A DNA stretch of 41,155 bases from an uncultured bacterium (GTDB lineage: Bacteria > Atribacterota > Atribacteria > Atribacterales > Caldatribacteriaceae), in assembly GCA_937139415.1 (NCBI GenBank), contig CAKZPS010000068.1, positions 1-41,155 of the forward strand, read 5' to 3'. Below are positions 9,225 through 17,712 of this stretch, piece by piece; within the stretch, counting starts at the first letter, position 1; the number at the start of each line of letters is the position of its first letter. The translations under genes were made by a program, and so were the position numbers. A model generated the notes under the pieces. That model did not search any database. It saw nothing but the letters and a program-made list of their open reading frames with translations, and had not been told where the DNA came from.

Positions 9225-9395
9225 AGAGGGGGGAGACTCATACAAAGGGAGAGATGGTTCTTAGGTTCTTTCAAAAGCGAGGTCTACCTTGAAGCCACAA
9301 GAGATGATCTTCAGTACTGGGTTGAGGAAGTGGACAATAAAAGAAGCCTCCTTTTGCTTTGGAGAGGAAAAAACCTGATAATACCTAAAAGAGGA
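9225..9395 (+). pseudogene. possible DDE integrase (IS3/IS481-like) C-terminal scrap
   Basis: One plus-strand frame reads RLIQRERWFLGSFKSEVYLE and then DDLQYWVEEVDNKRS. This is reminiscent of the C-terminal end of IS481/IS3 integrases (E-R-x-x-x-x-x-K-x-E, then a Y-N-x-x-R-P-H-type ending). The key DDE glutamate would be the E of the first block, but the ending is degraded and nothing recognisable lies upstream. The similarity is weak and could be coincidence. Confidence 0.25.
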
Positions 9396-9436
9396 CTTTT
9401 TCCCATTGTCTCACATGTATTGAGCTATACAATCTA

Positions 9437-9477
9437 TTGACAACGTGAGAAAGGTTTTCTAAAATAGTTTCTGAAAC
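9437..9477 (+). promoter_or_regulatory. sigma-70-type promoter and operator for regulator 2
   Basis: TTGACA at 9437-9442 and TAAAAT at 9460-9465 are separated by the ideal 17 bp. The palindrome GTTTCTGAAAC (9467-9477) begins right after the -10 and covers the predicted start point near 9472. It is related in sequence to LacI-family operators but has an odd-numbered centre. This should give autoregulation of the LacI gene at 9508 and control of the mannoside operon. Confidence 0.72.
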
Positions 9478-9507
9478 AGTTTTAGAAGTTATTTTCGAAA
9501 GGAATCC

Positions 9508-10530
9508 ATGAGTAGAGTAAATATTTATGCCATCGCCAAAGAGGTCGGTGTTTCTCCGGCTACCGTCTCCAAAGCGCTCAATCATCCCGAACAGGTATCA
9601 TCCAAGACCAGAACCAAGGTTCTCAAGGCGATCGAGGAATTGGGTTTCATACCGAGCATGTTGAGTAAACGTAATGATACGGTCGCCGTAGTATACCATT
9701 GGTGGGAGAATGTCTTTCTCAACTACTATTTCTCTCGTCTCATTAACGGTATTGTCGGGGAACTCGAGAAATTTCACCTCAACCTCCTCTTCGTGTCCCC
9801 CGAACGGTGTTCTTCTCCTCAGGCATGGCAAACGTTTCTCCATCAGCATCACGCGATTGGTGTACTCATTATTAATCCTCCTCAAGGGAACAAGCGTTTT
9901 GAGTCTCTCTTTGCCTTAGGAGGTCGGGTCGTTGCAGTCGGTTCTCGCGTCGAAGAGTATCCGGTACATTTTGTAGATTGTGAAAATACTCACTCTACTT
10001 TGACGGCTTTACAGTATCTCTTCGATTTAGGACATCGTGCTATTGGTTTCATCGGAGGGGATCTTTCCCAGCTCGATCACTGGGAGCGTTTCTCTGCTTA
10101 CCTCGATTTTATGAAAACACGAGACCTTTATCGAGAGGAATACGTAGTCATTTCCGAAGATGTTTCCTCTTTCCTCTCGGGAAGAGGTGCATGGGAGGGA
10201 ATCAAGCGATTACTCAGACTTCCTTTACCTCCTACGGCGGTGTTCATTGGGAGTGGCAATTGTCTTTTAGGTGTTTTGCGGGGCATTCATGAATGTGGTA
10301 AGAGGGTTCCGGAGGATGTATCGCTGATTTGTTTTGATGATTTAGAAGAAGTGGTTCCGGGAATCACTTCAATTCGCCAACCCATTGAGATCATAGGTCG
10401 TGTGGCTGCTGAAGTGCTTTTAAGCAAGTTTTTTAATCCTTCTCATGCTACGCAGCTCGAAAAACGCATTCTCTCTTGCCAACTGATCCTCCGCGAGTCG
10501 GTAAGGAGTCTCTTTTTCGAAAGGGGGTGA
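9508..10530 (+). CDS. LacI-family transcriptional regulator 2
   Basis: LacI/GalR-type regulator of 340 residues. The helix-turn-helix is at residues 4-24 (IYAIAKEVGVSPATVSKAL), the hinge region follows (IPSMLSKRN), and the effector domain carries the late family motif LICFDDLEEV. The start ATG has a GAAAGGA ribosome site just upstream. The gene begins operon 2 and is followed after 71 nt by the binding protein at 10602. By position it is the likely repressor of the mannoside uptake and hydrolysis genes. The inducer may be a manno-oligosaccharide or mannose, inferred only from the neighbouring beta-mannosidase. Confidence 0.93.
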   Translation: MSRVNIYAIAKEVGVSPATVSKALNHPEQVSSKTRTKVLKAIEELGFIPSMLSKRNDTVAVVYHWWENVFLNYYFSRLINGIVGELEKFHLNLLFVSPERCSSPQAWQTFLHQHHAIGVLIINPPQGNKRFESLFALGGRVVAVGSRVEEYPVHFVDCENTHSTLTALQYLFDLGHRAIGFIGGDLSQLDHWERFSAYLDFMKTRDLYREEYVVISEDVSSFLSGRGAWEGIKRLLRLPLPPTAVFIGSGNCLLGVLRGIHECGKRVPEDVSLICFDDLEEVVPGITSIRQPIEIIGRVAAEVLLSKFFNPSHATQLEKRILSCQLILRESVRSLFFERG

Positions 10531-10601
10531 AGGTAAGAAGAGAAGATACAAGCGTTTCTGGAGTCTAATCGAATCTCAGAAGAATTTGAGGAGGGATGAC
10601 G

Positions 10602-11867
10602 ATGAAAAAAGCCTTGTGGGTAGCCCTTGTAACGATGGGTATTGTATGTTTCGGTGTTTGGGGATGGACCCAAGAAAAGATCGACCTTCAATTTTGGCAT
10701 ACTTATAGTCTTGCTGAGATCAAAGTTCTTACCGAACAGGTAGAACGGTACATGAAAGAGAACCCCCACGTACAGATTACCCTGACCAATATTCCTTTCG
10801 ATCAGCGGGCAACTATGATTATCAACGCCATTAAAGGAGGAGCACCCCCGGACCTCTACCGAGGAGATATGCCTATGCAGTTTCAAATTGCCCGTTTAGG
10901 AGCAGCTTTGCCTCTTTTAGAGTACATCCAAAAGTACGATCCCGGCATGATTGACGATGTTCCTCAGAACATTTGGGATATGTGCATTTACCAGGGGAAA
11001 ATCATTGCCATCCCGGAAGATTTTTTCGTTCCGGTTATCTACTACAATAAGAGTTTGTTTGAAAAAGCCGGCTTACAGGATTTTCCCACTACTTGGGAAG
11101 CATTGGGAGAGGCGGCAAAGAAGCTCCATAAGCCCCGGGAAGGTCAGTTTGGGATAGAGTGGATGAGTTGGGGAGATGGACCCTATTGGTCAACCGGTGC
11201 CCTATTCCTCTCTAACGGTGGTGGTTTCGTCAAAGACGGAGCAGTCATTTTCGATAGCGAGAATAATGTGAACACCTTTGAATTTTTGGTCGATCTTTTC
11301 CAATATACCCCACCTGGACTCTCTACCTTTGGGTATGATGATTGGGACAAGGCGTTTTACTTGGAAAAGGTAGCCATTCAGCTGGGCAACGGTTCTTGGA
11401 GCATTGGTAATTACGCCGAACTCGCTCCCAACTTAAACTACGGTATTGCTCCCTACAACTTGGTCGGCCCGATGGGTGACAAGCCCGTGGTACCCGGACA
11501 CGGAGTATGTTTTTACATGGTCATGCAAGATACTCGCTACCCCGATGAAGCTGCGAAGGTCATCACTTGGTTGGTGAATAGAGAAAACCACTTAGAGTGG
11601 TGTCAAAAGTTATGGCATACCCCCGTACGAAAATCAACCTTTGAGAATCCCTTTTTCGAAGACCCTCGTTTTGACGCCTTCAAATTCGAACTCACTCGTG
11701 CTGGAACAGAGTTTGCTGGCGATCTTGCTACCGTTTTCAGTCCCATTATCGCGGATGTCTTTAGACGAGTGTTCTGGGATATCGTAGAAGGTGGAGCAGA
11801 TATCGCTTCGACGGTAAAGAGCGGGGCTTCAGACATGGCAAAGGTACTCGCTGAGCTTGGGAAGTGA
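10602..11867 (+). CDS. extracellular sugar-binding protein 2 (family 1 ABC)
   Basis: Secreted solute-binding protein of 421 residues. A signal peptide (MKKALWVALVTMGIVCFGVWG) is followed by the mature start IDLQFWHTYS, typical of family 1 binding proteins. The central conserved region includes IPEDFFVPVIYYNKSLFEKA, where the family contacts sugar and closes the hinge. The start at ATG 10602 is chosen over ATG 10596 because AGGAGG (10589-10594) abuts the latter but is 7 nt from the former. No lipobox is seen. This is the only one of the three sugar-binding proteins in the window that is intact. With permeases 2a and 2b and the mannosidase, it probably binds beta-mannosides or manno-oligosaccharides. 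Confidence 0.92.
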   Translation: MKKALWVALVTMGIVCFGVWGWTQEKIDLQFWHTYSLAEIKVLTEQVERYMKENPHVQITLTNIPFDQRATMIINAIKGGAPPDLYRGDMPMQFQIARLGAALPLLEYIQKYDPGMIDDVPQNIWDMCIYQGKIIAIPEDFFVPVIYYNKSLFEKAGLQDFPTTWEALGEAAKKLHKPREGQFGIEWMSWGDGPYWSTGALFLSNGGGFVKDGAVIFDSENNVNTFEFLVDLFQYTPPGLSTFGYDDWDKAFYLEKVAIQLGNGSWSIGNYAELAPNLNYGIAPYNLVGPMGDKPVVPGHGVCFYMVMQDTRYPDEAAKVITWLVNRENHLEWCQKLWHTPVRKSTFENPFFEDPRFDAFKFELTRAGTEFAGDLATVFSPIIADVFRRVFWDIVEGGADIASTVKSGASDMAKVLAELGK

Positions 11868-11871
11868 AAAA

Positions 11872-11897
11872 TACCCCTCCCCAGAGGGGGAGGGGTA
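11872..11897 (+). promoter_or_regulatory. intercistronic hairpin between binding protein 2 and permease 2a
   Basis: A perfect 11-bp stem (TACCCCTCCCC 11872-11882, GGGGAGGGGTA 11887-11897) with a 4-nt loop starts 4 nt after the binding-protein stop. The permease ribosome site (AGGGAGGGA) begins at the last base of the stem. There is no T tract. It should stabilise the binding-protein mRNA and may reduce translation of the permease. Confidence 0.75.
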
Positions 11898-11911
11898 GGG
11901 AGGGAAATAAA

Positions 11912-12775
11912 GTGCTCCACTACAGAAAAAAGGTGCTCTTTCTCCTCTTTCCCCTTCTCTTTTTCCTGATCCTAACGTTTTTGTATCCCATTCTTTATCA
12001 GGTCAACCTGAGCTTCCGAGACTATACCCTCTATACCGTAAACCCCCAGTTTGTTGGTTTACGTAATTATGTGGCTGTACTTGGCGATCCCATTTTCTTT
12101 ACCGCGCTCAAAAATGCGCTTATTTGGACTATCCTTTCGGTTGTGTTTCAAATTGTATTGGGATTTTTTACCGCCTTACTCCTCAACGCATCGTCGCGAA
12201 AAGGTTACAAGGTATTTCGTAATCTTTCCTTACTCCCCTTCGTTTTGCCTCCCGTAGCGATTGCGGTAACCTGGAAATGGTTATATAACCCTCTTTATGG
12301 GCTTTTGAATTATTTCGTCATTCTCTTGGGGGGAGAACCGATCAACTTCCTCAGTCGGCAGTTGGCGCTCTACTCGGTGACCGCGGTAAATGTGTGGAAG
12401 GCGTTTCCTTTTTATGCTCTCTTCATTTTAGCAGGACTCCAATCTATTCCTCAAGAGATAGGAGAAGCAGCGCGAATCGACGGTGCAGGGTCATGGGCCC
12501 TTTTACGGTATATCACGTTTCCACTCCTTCGCCCACTTTTATTGGTACTCGCGCTCTTTGCCACCGTATGGACCTTCAACTATTTCGATTTAGTGTATTC
12601 TCTGACCCAAGGTGGTCCTGGCCAGGCTACGGAGATTTTAGCTACTTTGGCCTACAAGAATGTTTTCGTTCGTCTCCGTTTCGATTATGCGGCTACGATA
12701 GGTATGTTCATGTTTTTCATTAATTTGGGCTTGGTTATGCTCATTCGTTCGGTTTCGGTGCGAGGTGAAACATGA
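11912..12775 (+). CDS. sugar ABC transporter permease 2a (MalF-type)
   Basis: Membrane permease of 287 residues with about six membrane helices. The ATPase-contacting EAA loop reads EAARIDGAGSWALLRYITFP near residue 190. The start GTG 11912 is chosen because AGGGAGGGA at 11897-11905 lies about 6 nt upstream. The longer in-frame extension would read through the intercistronic hairpin. Its end overlaps the next gene (ATGA at 12772-12775), indicating translational coupling. It should form a heterodimer with permease 2b for the sugar delivered by the binding protein at 10602. The ATPase is not encoded here. Confidence 0.93.
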   Translation: MLHYRKKVLFLLFPLLFFLILTFLYPILYQVNLSFRDYTLYTVNPQFVGLRNYVAVLGDPIFFTALKNALIWTILSVVFQIVLGFFTALLLNASSRKGYKVFRNLSLLPFVLPPVAIAVTWKWLYNPLYGLLNYFVILLGGEPINFLSRQLALYSVTAVNVWKAFPFYALFILAGLQSIPQEIGEAARIDGAGSWALLRYITFPLLRPLLLVLALFATVWTFNYFDLVYSLTQGGPGQATEILATLAYKNVFVRLRFDYAATIGMFMFFINLGLVMLIRSVSVRGET

Positions 12776-13620
12776 GAGCCAAATCCTTATCCATTCTCTC
12801 TTACTATCTTCTCATTGGTTTACTCCTCTTTTTCATTCTCATCCCCATCTACTGGCTGATTATGCCCTCTTTTCTCCCCGCAAGCGAGATGTTTACTTTT
12901 CCTCCCCGTTTCTTCCCCAGAACCTTTACTCTCCAAAACTACTCTGATGTCCTTTTCACTTATCCTGCCACGGTAACCATAGAAATGCCCCGTTACCTGT
13001 GGAACTCGTTTTTGGTGTGTGGAGTGGTGAGTGTTATTGTGATGGTGGTGAGCACCTTTGCCGGATATGCCTTAGCGCGAATGATTTCGCCAATTAAAAA
13101 GTCTTTGCGGACTGTGGTGCTCTTCACCCAGATGATGCCTGCGGTGCTCTTTTTCATTCCTATTTACCTCTTGATGCGCCGTCTCGGCTTAGTGAATAAC
13201 CTTCTTTCACTCATTTTCATCTATCCTGGAATGGTGGCACCATTCAGTACCCTCATTAGCGAAGCCTACCTTCTTGGCATTCCGGAGGAAATTGAAGAGA
13301 GTGCCATGCTTGATGGAGCGGGAGTGGGAACCATCCTTGGGCGGATCGTCCTTCCACTTTCTGCACCCATGCTCATCGCGGTCTTGGTTTACTCTTTCGT
13401 TTGGACATGGAATGATTTAGTCATTGCCTTGGTTTTATGTCATGCCAACGAAGTCCGGACTGCCAGCGTAGGGTTATTTAGTTTCATCGGTGCAGCCACA
13501 GTAGAATGGGGTGGCCTTCTCGCGGGAACAGTATTCTGCATTCTCCCTCCACTTATCCTCTTTACTTTCTTTCAACGATACATGATTCAGGGAATATTAG
13601 CAGGAGGCTTAAAAACTTAA
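12772..13620 (+). CDS. sugar ABC transporter permease 2b (MalG-type)
   Basis: MalG/UgpE-type permease of 282 residues with six predicted membrane helices. The EAA loop (EESAMLDGAGVGTILGRIVLP, near residue 180) has the conserved Gly. The start ATG overlaps the stop of permease 2a by four bases. It is followed after 16 nt by the beta-mannosidase gene. It should be the second half of the translocation channel for mannosides. Family membership is certain; substrate is inferred from context. Confidence 0.93.
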   Translation: MRAKSLSILSYYLLIGLLLFFILIPIYWLIMPSFLPASEMFTFPPRFFPRTFTLQNYSDVLFTYPATVTIEMPRYLWNSFLVCGVVSVIVMVVSTFAGYALARMISPIKKSLRTVVLFTQMMPAVLFFIPIYLLMRRLGLVNNLLSLIFIYPGMVAPFSTLISEAYLLGIPEEIEESAMLDGAGVGTILGRIVLPLSAPMLIAVLVYSFVWTWNDLVIALVLCHANEVRTASVGLFSFIGAATVEWGGLLAGTVFCILPPLILFTFFQRYMIQGILAGGLKT

Positions 13621-13636
13621 TTGGTAAGGGAGGTTG

Positions 13637-16159
13637 GTGAGTGTGCAAAGTGTTTCTCTCAATGGTCAGTGGTTGATCGAGGCGTTTGATTATGGGAAGG
13701 GGGAAGCACAACGAGTCTTTGCCTTAGACTATGTTCCACAAAACCCTATTGAAGCCTGGGTTCCTGGTGAAATACACCTCGATCTCCTTCGCGCAAAGAA
13801 AATAGAGGAACCCCTTTGGGGGAGGAATGCACTCGAGGTGCAATGGGTAGAGGAGAAGGAATGGTGGTATCGCAAGGAATTTACGGTTGATGTTTCTCTC
13901 CTCAACCAATATGCTGAACTCGTGTTTGAAGGAATTGACACCGACTGTGACGTGTACCTCAATGGAGAAAAAATCGCAACTCACCGTAACATGTTCATTC
14001 CCCTTATCGTGAATGTGACGGGAAAACTCAAAGAGAAGAATGTCCTCGTGGTACGTGTCGATTCTGGGGTACCGCGTATCAAAGAAAAACCTTTTGTTCC
14101 TTACCCTGTGGGAAGCCCTGAACAAGACTATCGCCGAGTGTGGGTACGAAAGGCACAGTTTACCTTTGCTTGGGATTGGGCTCCCCGTCTTGTCAATGTT
14201 GGTATTTGGCGGGGAGTGTATGTACGTTTTTTTGAACTCTGCGCGTTACGGGAAGTTTTTATCCGAGGGGATGTGGACTTTTCCAATAGAAAAGCCACGA
14301 TTACAGTAAGTGGATATATAGAGAATTGGGCTTGTGACTTTGTCCACCAGCCTCTGGTTCGTCTACGATGCTTTGTCTATGAAAAGGAGGGAAAATTGGT
14401 CGGTTGCAATGAGCAAGTCTTGCGAGCGTATTCGGGTTGGTCCGCCTTTGAAAGCCGGATGGTTCTTGAGGAGCCACGTCTTTGGTGGCCCAACGGTATG
14501 GGAGAACCGCATTGTTACCGAATAGTCGTTCTCCTCACTGATCGGGAAGGAAAAGAGTACGACCGTTTTGAAAAGAATTGGGGTTTACGGCGTATCGATT
14601 TGCTCCAAGAGCCCCTTGCGGGAGGGGAAGGAGAATCCTTCACTCTCTGTATTAACGGTGAAAAGGTGTTTTGCAAAGGGGCGGATTGGGTACCAGCCGA
14701 TTCGATTATCGCTCGGGTGGATCGTGAAAAATATCGCCAACTCATCGATGAAGCTAAGGAGGCAAATTTCAACATGTTTCGTATCTGGGGAGGAGGAATC
14801 TACGAAGATCCCTTTTTCTATGAATACTGCGCCGAGCAAGGAATCATGATTTGGCAAGATTTCATGTTTGCTTGCGCGTATTATCCTCATGATGAGAGCT
14901 TTTTGAAGGAAGTAGAAGAAGAGGTTACCACCATAGTGAAGTTGCTTCGCAACGAAACCGCTTTAGTTCTATGGTGTGGTAACAATGAACTTGAATGGCT
15001 CAATGAACGTAATAGAGAGGTCAGTGGACAGAGAGACCTACCCTTCACCGACTACCCTATTTACCATCGCATGATGCCCCAAATTCTCAGGATCATCGAT
15101 CCTACTCGACCCTTCTGGTTTTCCAGTCCTTATGGGGGTGCCGACCCTAATTGTGAAGAGGAAGGGGATCGGCATGTGTGGGAGTTGAGTATTCTCGGGC
15201 CCACTGCTCAAGAGAGGGTCAACTACGAACAGTATGCTCGTGATCGAGGAAAGTTTGTCAGTGAATTCGGAATCCTTGCTCCTCCACCACTTGCTTCTTT
15301 GCAAGAGTTCCTCCCCAAAGAAGAGTGTTATGTCGATTCTCCTTCTTGGCAATTTCACAATAATGTTTTCGAACGAGGCAATATTCGGGAAATGCTCCGT
15401 GAATTTGTGGGCAATCCCGAACTCCTCTCTTTGGAAGAGTACCTCTATTACGCGCAACTTCTCCAAGGTGAAGCATTAAAATTTGCACTCGACCATTGGC
15501 GAAGGAGAAAGTTCAATACCTCTGGTGCTCTCTTTTGGATGTATAGTGACTGTTGGGGAGCAATCGGTTGGACGATTCTCGACTACTACCTCCGTCGTAA
15601 GGCCAGTTTCTACTTTGTACGCAGGGCTTTCCAGCCTCTCGACCTATCGTTGAAATCCGAAGAGGGATATACTACTATTTATCTCCTCAACGATACTTTG
15701 AAAGCCCACTCGGTATTGGTAGAGTACGGGTTGAGTTCTTTCGATGGAACACATTACAAAAGGGAAGAGCTCGCACTCGAGATGCCATCAAACAGTGTTC
15801 TCCCTATTATCGTTCTCAGGGAACCCCAAGAAGAACGGAAGAAAAGTTTCATATGGGCAAAACTTCACTCTATGGGGCGAGTTTTGGATTGGGAAAGGAG
15901 AGTTTTTTGCCGTTTTAAAGACCTCGGCCTTCCTGCTACGGAAGTGCACTACGAGTTCATAACCACCGGTGCTCATCAGGCATTGTTGCGCATAGTGGCA
16001 CCACGTTTTGCTTGGGGGGTTGAAATTCTTACTCCCCCAGGAGTGTTCCCCTCCGATAACTTTTTCGACCTTTTCCCGCAAGAAGAGCGGGTAATAGAAT
16101 TATACGGTACAAGGCCTTTTGACGAGAAAGATATAGTTCTACGGTGGTCCAATCGTTAA
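13637..16159 (+). CDS. beta-mannosidase, glycoside hydrolase family 2
   Basis: GH2 enzyme of about 840 residues, the usual length for bacterial and archaeal beta-mannosidases. The N-terminal jelly-roll sugar-binding domain (LNGQWLIEAFDY, then EWWYRKEFTV and FEGIDTDCDVYLNG) is followed by an Ig-like domain and a TIM barrel. The acid/base Glu is in LWCGNNELEW (near residue 450) and the nucleophile Glu in VSEFGILAP (near residue 543). There is no signal peptide, so it works in the cytoplasm on imported beta-mannosides and manno-oligosaccharides, releasing mannose. Start choice: GTG 13637 or GTG 13643 after the AGGGAGG at 13627-13633; both fit. It follows the permeases in operon 2. A related GH2 specificity (exo-glucosaminidase) is less likely given the W-C-G-N-N-E motif. 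Confidence 0.93.
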   Translation: MSVQSVSLNGQWLIEAFDYGKGEAQRVFALDYVPQNPIEAWVPGEIHLDLLRAKKIEEPLWGRNALEVQWVEEKEWWYRKEFTVDVSLLNQYAELVFEGIDTDCDVYLNGEKIATHRNMFIPLIVNVTGKLKEKNVLVVRVDSGVPRIKEKPFVPYPVGSPEQDYRRVWVRKAQFTFAWDWAPRLVNVGIWRGVYVRFFELCALREVFIRGDVDFSNRKATITVSGYIENWACDFVHQPLVRLRCFVYEKEGKLVGCNEQVLRAYSGWSAFESRMVLEEPRLWWPNGMGEPHCYRIVVLLTDREGKEYDRFEKNWGLRRIDLLQEPLAGGEGESFTLCINGEKVFCKGADWVPADSIIARVDREKYRQLIDEAKEANFNMFRIWGGGIYEDPFFYEYCAEQGIMIWQDFMFACAYYPHDESFLKEVEEEVTTIVKLLRNETALVLWCGNNELEWLNERNREVSGQRDLPFTDYPIYHRMMPQILRIIDPTRPFWFSSPYGGADPNCEEEGDRHVWELSILGPTAQERVNYEQYARDRGKFVSEFGILAPPPLASLQEFLPKEECYVDSPSWQFHNNVFERGNIREMLREFVGNPELLSLEEYLYYAQLLQGEALKFALDHWRRRKFNTSGALFWMYSDCWGAIGWTILDYYLRRKASFYFVRRAFQPLDLSLKSEEGYTTIYLLNDTLKAHSVLVEYGLSSFDGTHYKREELALEMPSNSVLPIIVLREPQEERKKSFIWAKLHSMGRVLDWERRVFCRFKDLGLPATEVHYEFITTGAHQALLRIVAPRFAWGVEILTPPGVFPSDNFFDLFPQEERVIELYGTRPFDEKDIVLRWSNR

Positions 16160-16215
16160 AGAGATTTTTGCGAGGGTGCGCCTCTTTGTGGTACCATTAG
16201 CCTGAGGTGAGAGCA

Positions 16216-16674
16216 ATGCGGAGTCTCTTGGTGGTGGTGTCGGTGCACCAGGGGAATACTCTCAAGGTAGCAGAGCGAATGGCACAAGAGCTCGAGGCGC
16301 GCCTTGTGACTCCTGAAGAGATTGTTCCTGAAGATATTGCCGAGTATGACCTTTTGGGTATCGGTTCGGGAATTTTCTTTGGAAAATTCCATCGTCGCCT
16401 CCTCCAGTTTGTGGAGCGTTTGCCCCGCCAGGAAGGGAAGAAGGTTTTTGTTTTTTCGACAAGCGGCTTGGGCCAAAAGGCATACAATGAGTTTTTGGAA
16501 GCTTCTCTGAGAAAGCGGGGTTTTCAGGTGGTGGGAAGTTTTGCTTGTCGAGGGTATGATACCTTCAGTGTACTCAAGCTTTTCGGAGGAATCAACCGTG
16601 GAAGACCCAACGAAGAGGATTTACGCACTTGCGCACTCTTTGCGGCACAACTCAAAAAGGAGTGTAAGCAGTGA
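16216..16674 (+). CDS. flavodoxin-like protein
   Basis: Short cytoplasmic flavodoxin-fold protein of 152 residues. The N-terminal strand LLVVVSVHQGNTLKVAERMA is the FMN phosphate-binding loop (S/T-x-x-x-G-N-T). Later glycine motifs IGSGIFFGKFHRRLL and FVFSTSGLGQ line the flavin site. Length is typical for single-domain flavodoxins. The start at ATG 16216 has GAGGTG 6 nt upstream. It lies 56 nt after the mannosidase and overlaps the following aldolase gene by four bases (GTGA), so it is co-translated with it. An electron-transfer or NAD(P)H-dehydrogenase role is likely. Why it sits between a mannosidase and an aldolase is unclear. Confidence 0.82.
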   Translation: MRSLLVVVSVHQGNTLKVAERMAQELEARLVTPEEIVPEDIAEYDLLGIGSGIFFGKFHRRLLQFVERLPRQEGKKVFVFSTSGLGQKAYNEFLEASLRKRGFQVVGSFACRGYDTFSVLKLFGGINRGRPNEEDLRTCALFAAQLKKECKQ

Positions 16675-17588
16675 AACTCGAAGCACTTCGAAAAATGGTT
16701 TGGCAGGCTCACCTCGAACTCGAAAAGCAGGGTGTAGGGTTCTCCGCTTGGGGGAGCGTGAGCGGGATTGACCGCGACCGGGGTTTAGTGGTCACCAAAC
16801 CCCAAGGTATTCCTCAGGGAGAACTACGCCCCGAAAGAATGGTGGTAGTAGACCTGGAAGGGAAGATCGTGGAAGGGGAGCTCAATCCTTCTTCGGATAC
16901 ACCGATCCATCTTGAGCTCTATCGTCACTTCTTAAGTGTTGGAGGTATTGCTCACACTCACTCTTCCTGGGCTTGTGTATGGGCCCAGGCAGGACAGGGC
17001 ATCCCCTGTTATGGGGTGGCCCATGCCGATTGTTTTCGCGGGACCATTCCCTGTACCCCGATGTTCACCGAAGAGGAAGTGCGGGGAGACTATGAACAAT
17101 CCACTGCCCAGGTGATCGTGGAATGTTTCCGTTTTCTCGATTATCGGGAGATTCCCGGGGTACTTGTGGCTGGTCACGGTCCTTTTACCTGGGGAGAAAA
17201 CCCTCAAGAAGCGGTGTACCATAGCGTGATCCTGGAAGAAGTGGCAAAAACCACCTTTTTCACCCTCCTCTTCCATCCCGAAAGGCCTCCCCTTCCCCAT
17301 TTTCTCCTCGACCGCCATTTCTTCGGTACGCATGTCCCACGTTCTTACAGGCAAAAGGAGGACTCTTTTCTTCCCTACCTTACCGTAATTACCGTGGCCA
17401 ACCGAGTGGAAGCAGAGTTGTTACGAGGACATCTGGAAGCGCAAGGAATCCAGGTAGTATTGAAACCCTCCACCTTTCCTTACGGTGGAGAGGCGTATTT
17501 TGGCGACACCGGTCCCTTTGAGGTTCAGGTGCGAGAAGACCAGGTACCCGAAGCACGACGGGTGATCGACGATTTAGGAATCCAATAG
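16671..17588 (+). CDS. class II aldolase/epimerase (AraD family) with C-terminal DUF2007-like domain
   Basis: Residues 1-215 form an AraD/FucA-type class II aldolase or L-ribulose-5-phosphate 4-epimerase domain. It has SAWGSVSG, the phosphate loop SSDTPIHLELY, the zinc ligands in AHTHSSWA, and GHGPFTWG. Typical epimerases read KPSG where this protein has KPQG. After a linker at about 216-235 the remaining 70 residues (LTVITVANRVEAELLRGHLE to VPEARRVIDDL) look like a DUF2007 putative signalling domain. The combination makes it about 80 residues longer than usual (305 vs about 225). The GTG start overlaps the flavodoxin stop. The exact reaction (epimerase or aldolase, and substrate) cannot be set from sequence. 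It should act on a phosphorylated sugar in the pathway of operon 2. Confidence 0.87.
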   Translation: MKLEALRKMVWQAHLELEKQGVGFSAWGSVSGIDRDRGLVVTKPQGIPQGELRPERMVVVDLEGKIVEGELNPSSDTPIHLELYRHFLSVGGIAHTHSSWACVWAQAGQGIPCYGVAHADCFRGTIPCTPMFTEEEVRGDYEQSTAQVIVECFRFLDYREIPGVLVAGHGPFTWGENPQEAVYHSVILEEVAKTTFFTLLFHPERPPLPHFLLDRHFFGTHVPRSYRQKEDSFLPYLTVITVANRVEAELLRGHLEAQGIQVVLKPSTFPYGGEAYFGDTGPFEVQVREDQVPEARRVIDDLGIQ

Positions 17589-17666
17589 GTTTTTTAGTTT
17601 TTTCGAACACCTCTCAACTTTTTACTCCCTTCTTGAGGGAAACCACTTTCTCGTTCTCACTGAGTA

Positions 17667-17697
17667 TGCTACAATGAAAATGTCGTTAACGTTAACG
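17667..17697 (+). promoter_or_regulatory. extended -10 promoter and perfect 14-bp operator for regulator 3
   Basis: TGCTACAAT at 17667-17675 is an extended -10 element; the -35 is weak. Transcription should start near 17682. The palindrome CGTTAACGTTAACG at 17684-17697 is perfect over 14 bp with a central CG, a textbook LacI-family operator, exactly at the start point. Its position means that the ATG at 17674 lies inside the -10 and cannot start translation. Confidence 0.8.
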
Positions 17698-17712
17698 GAA
17701 CGGGGGACCGTG

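Larger units (their letters stand above)
6842..9430. other. 2.6-kb gene-free stretch of degraded mobile DNA
   Basis: No open frame here has a recognisable intact protein, a convincing ribosome site or family-like composition. The open frames of 60-140 codons on both strands overlap one another and look like chance. What can be recognised is a degenerate IS256-type transposase on the minus strand (about 7970-8715), possible terminal inverted repeats, and a faint integrase-like stretch on the plus strand near 9225-9395. The region separates the decaying operon 1 from the intact operon 2. Confidence 0.75.

Noticed and set aside
17626-17640. Small hairpin TCCCT/AGGGA before regulator 3 as a terminator.
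   Set aside because: A 5-bp stem without a T tract is too weak to call.
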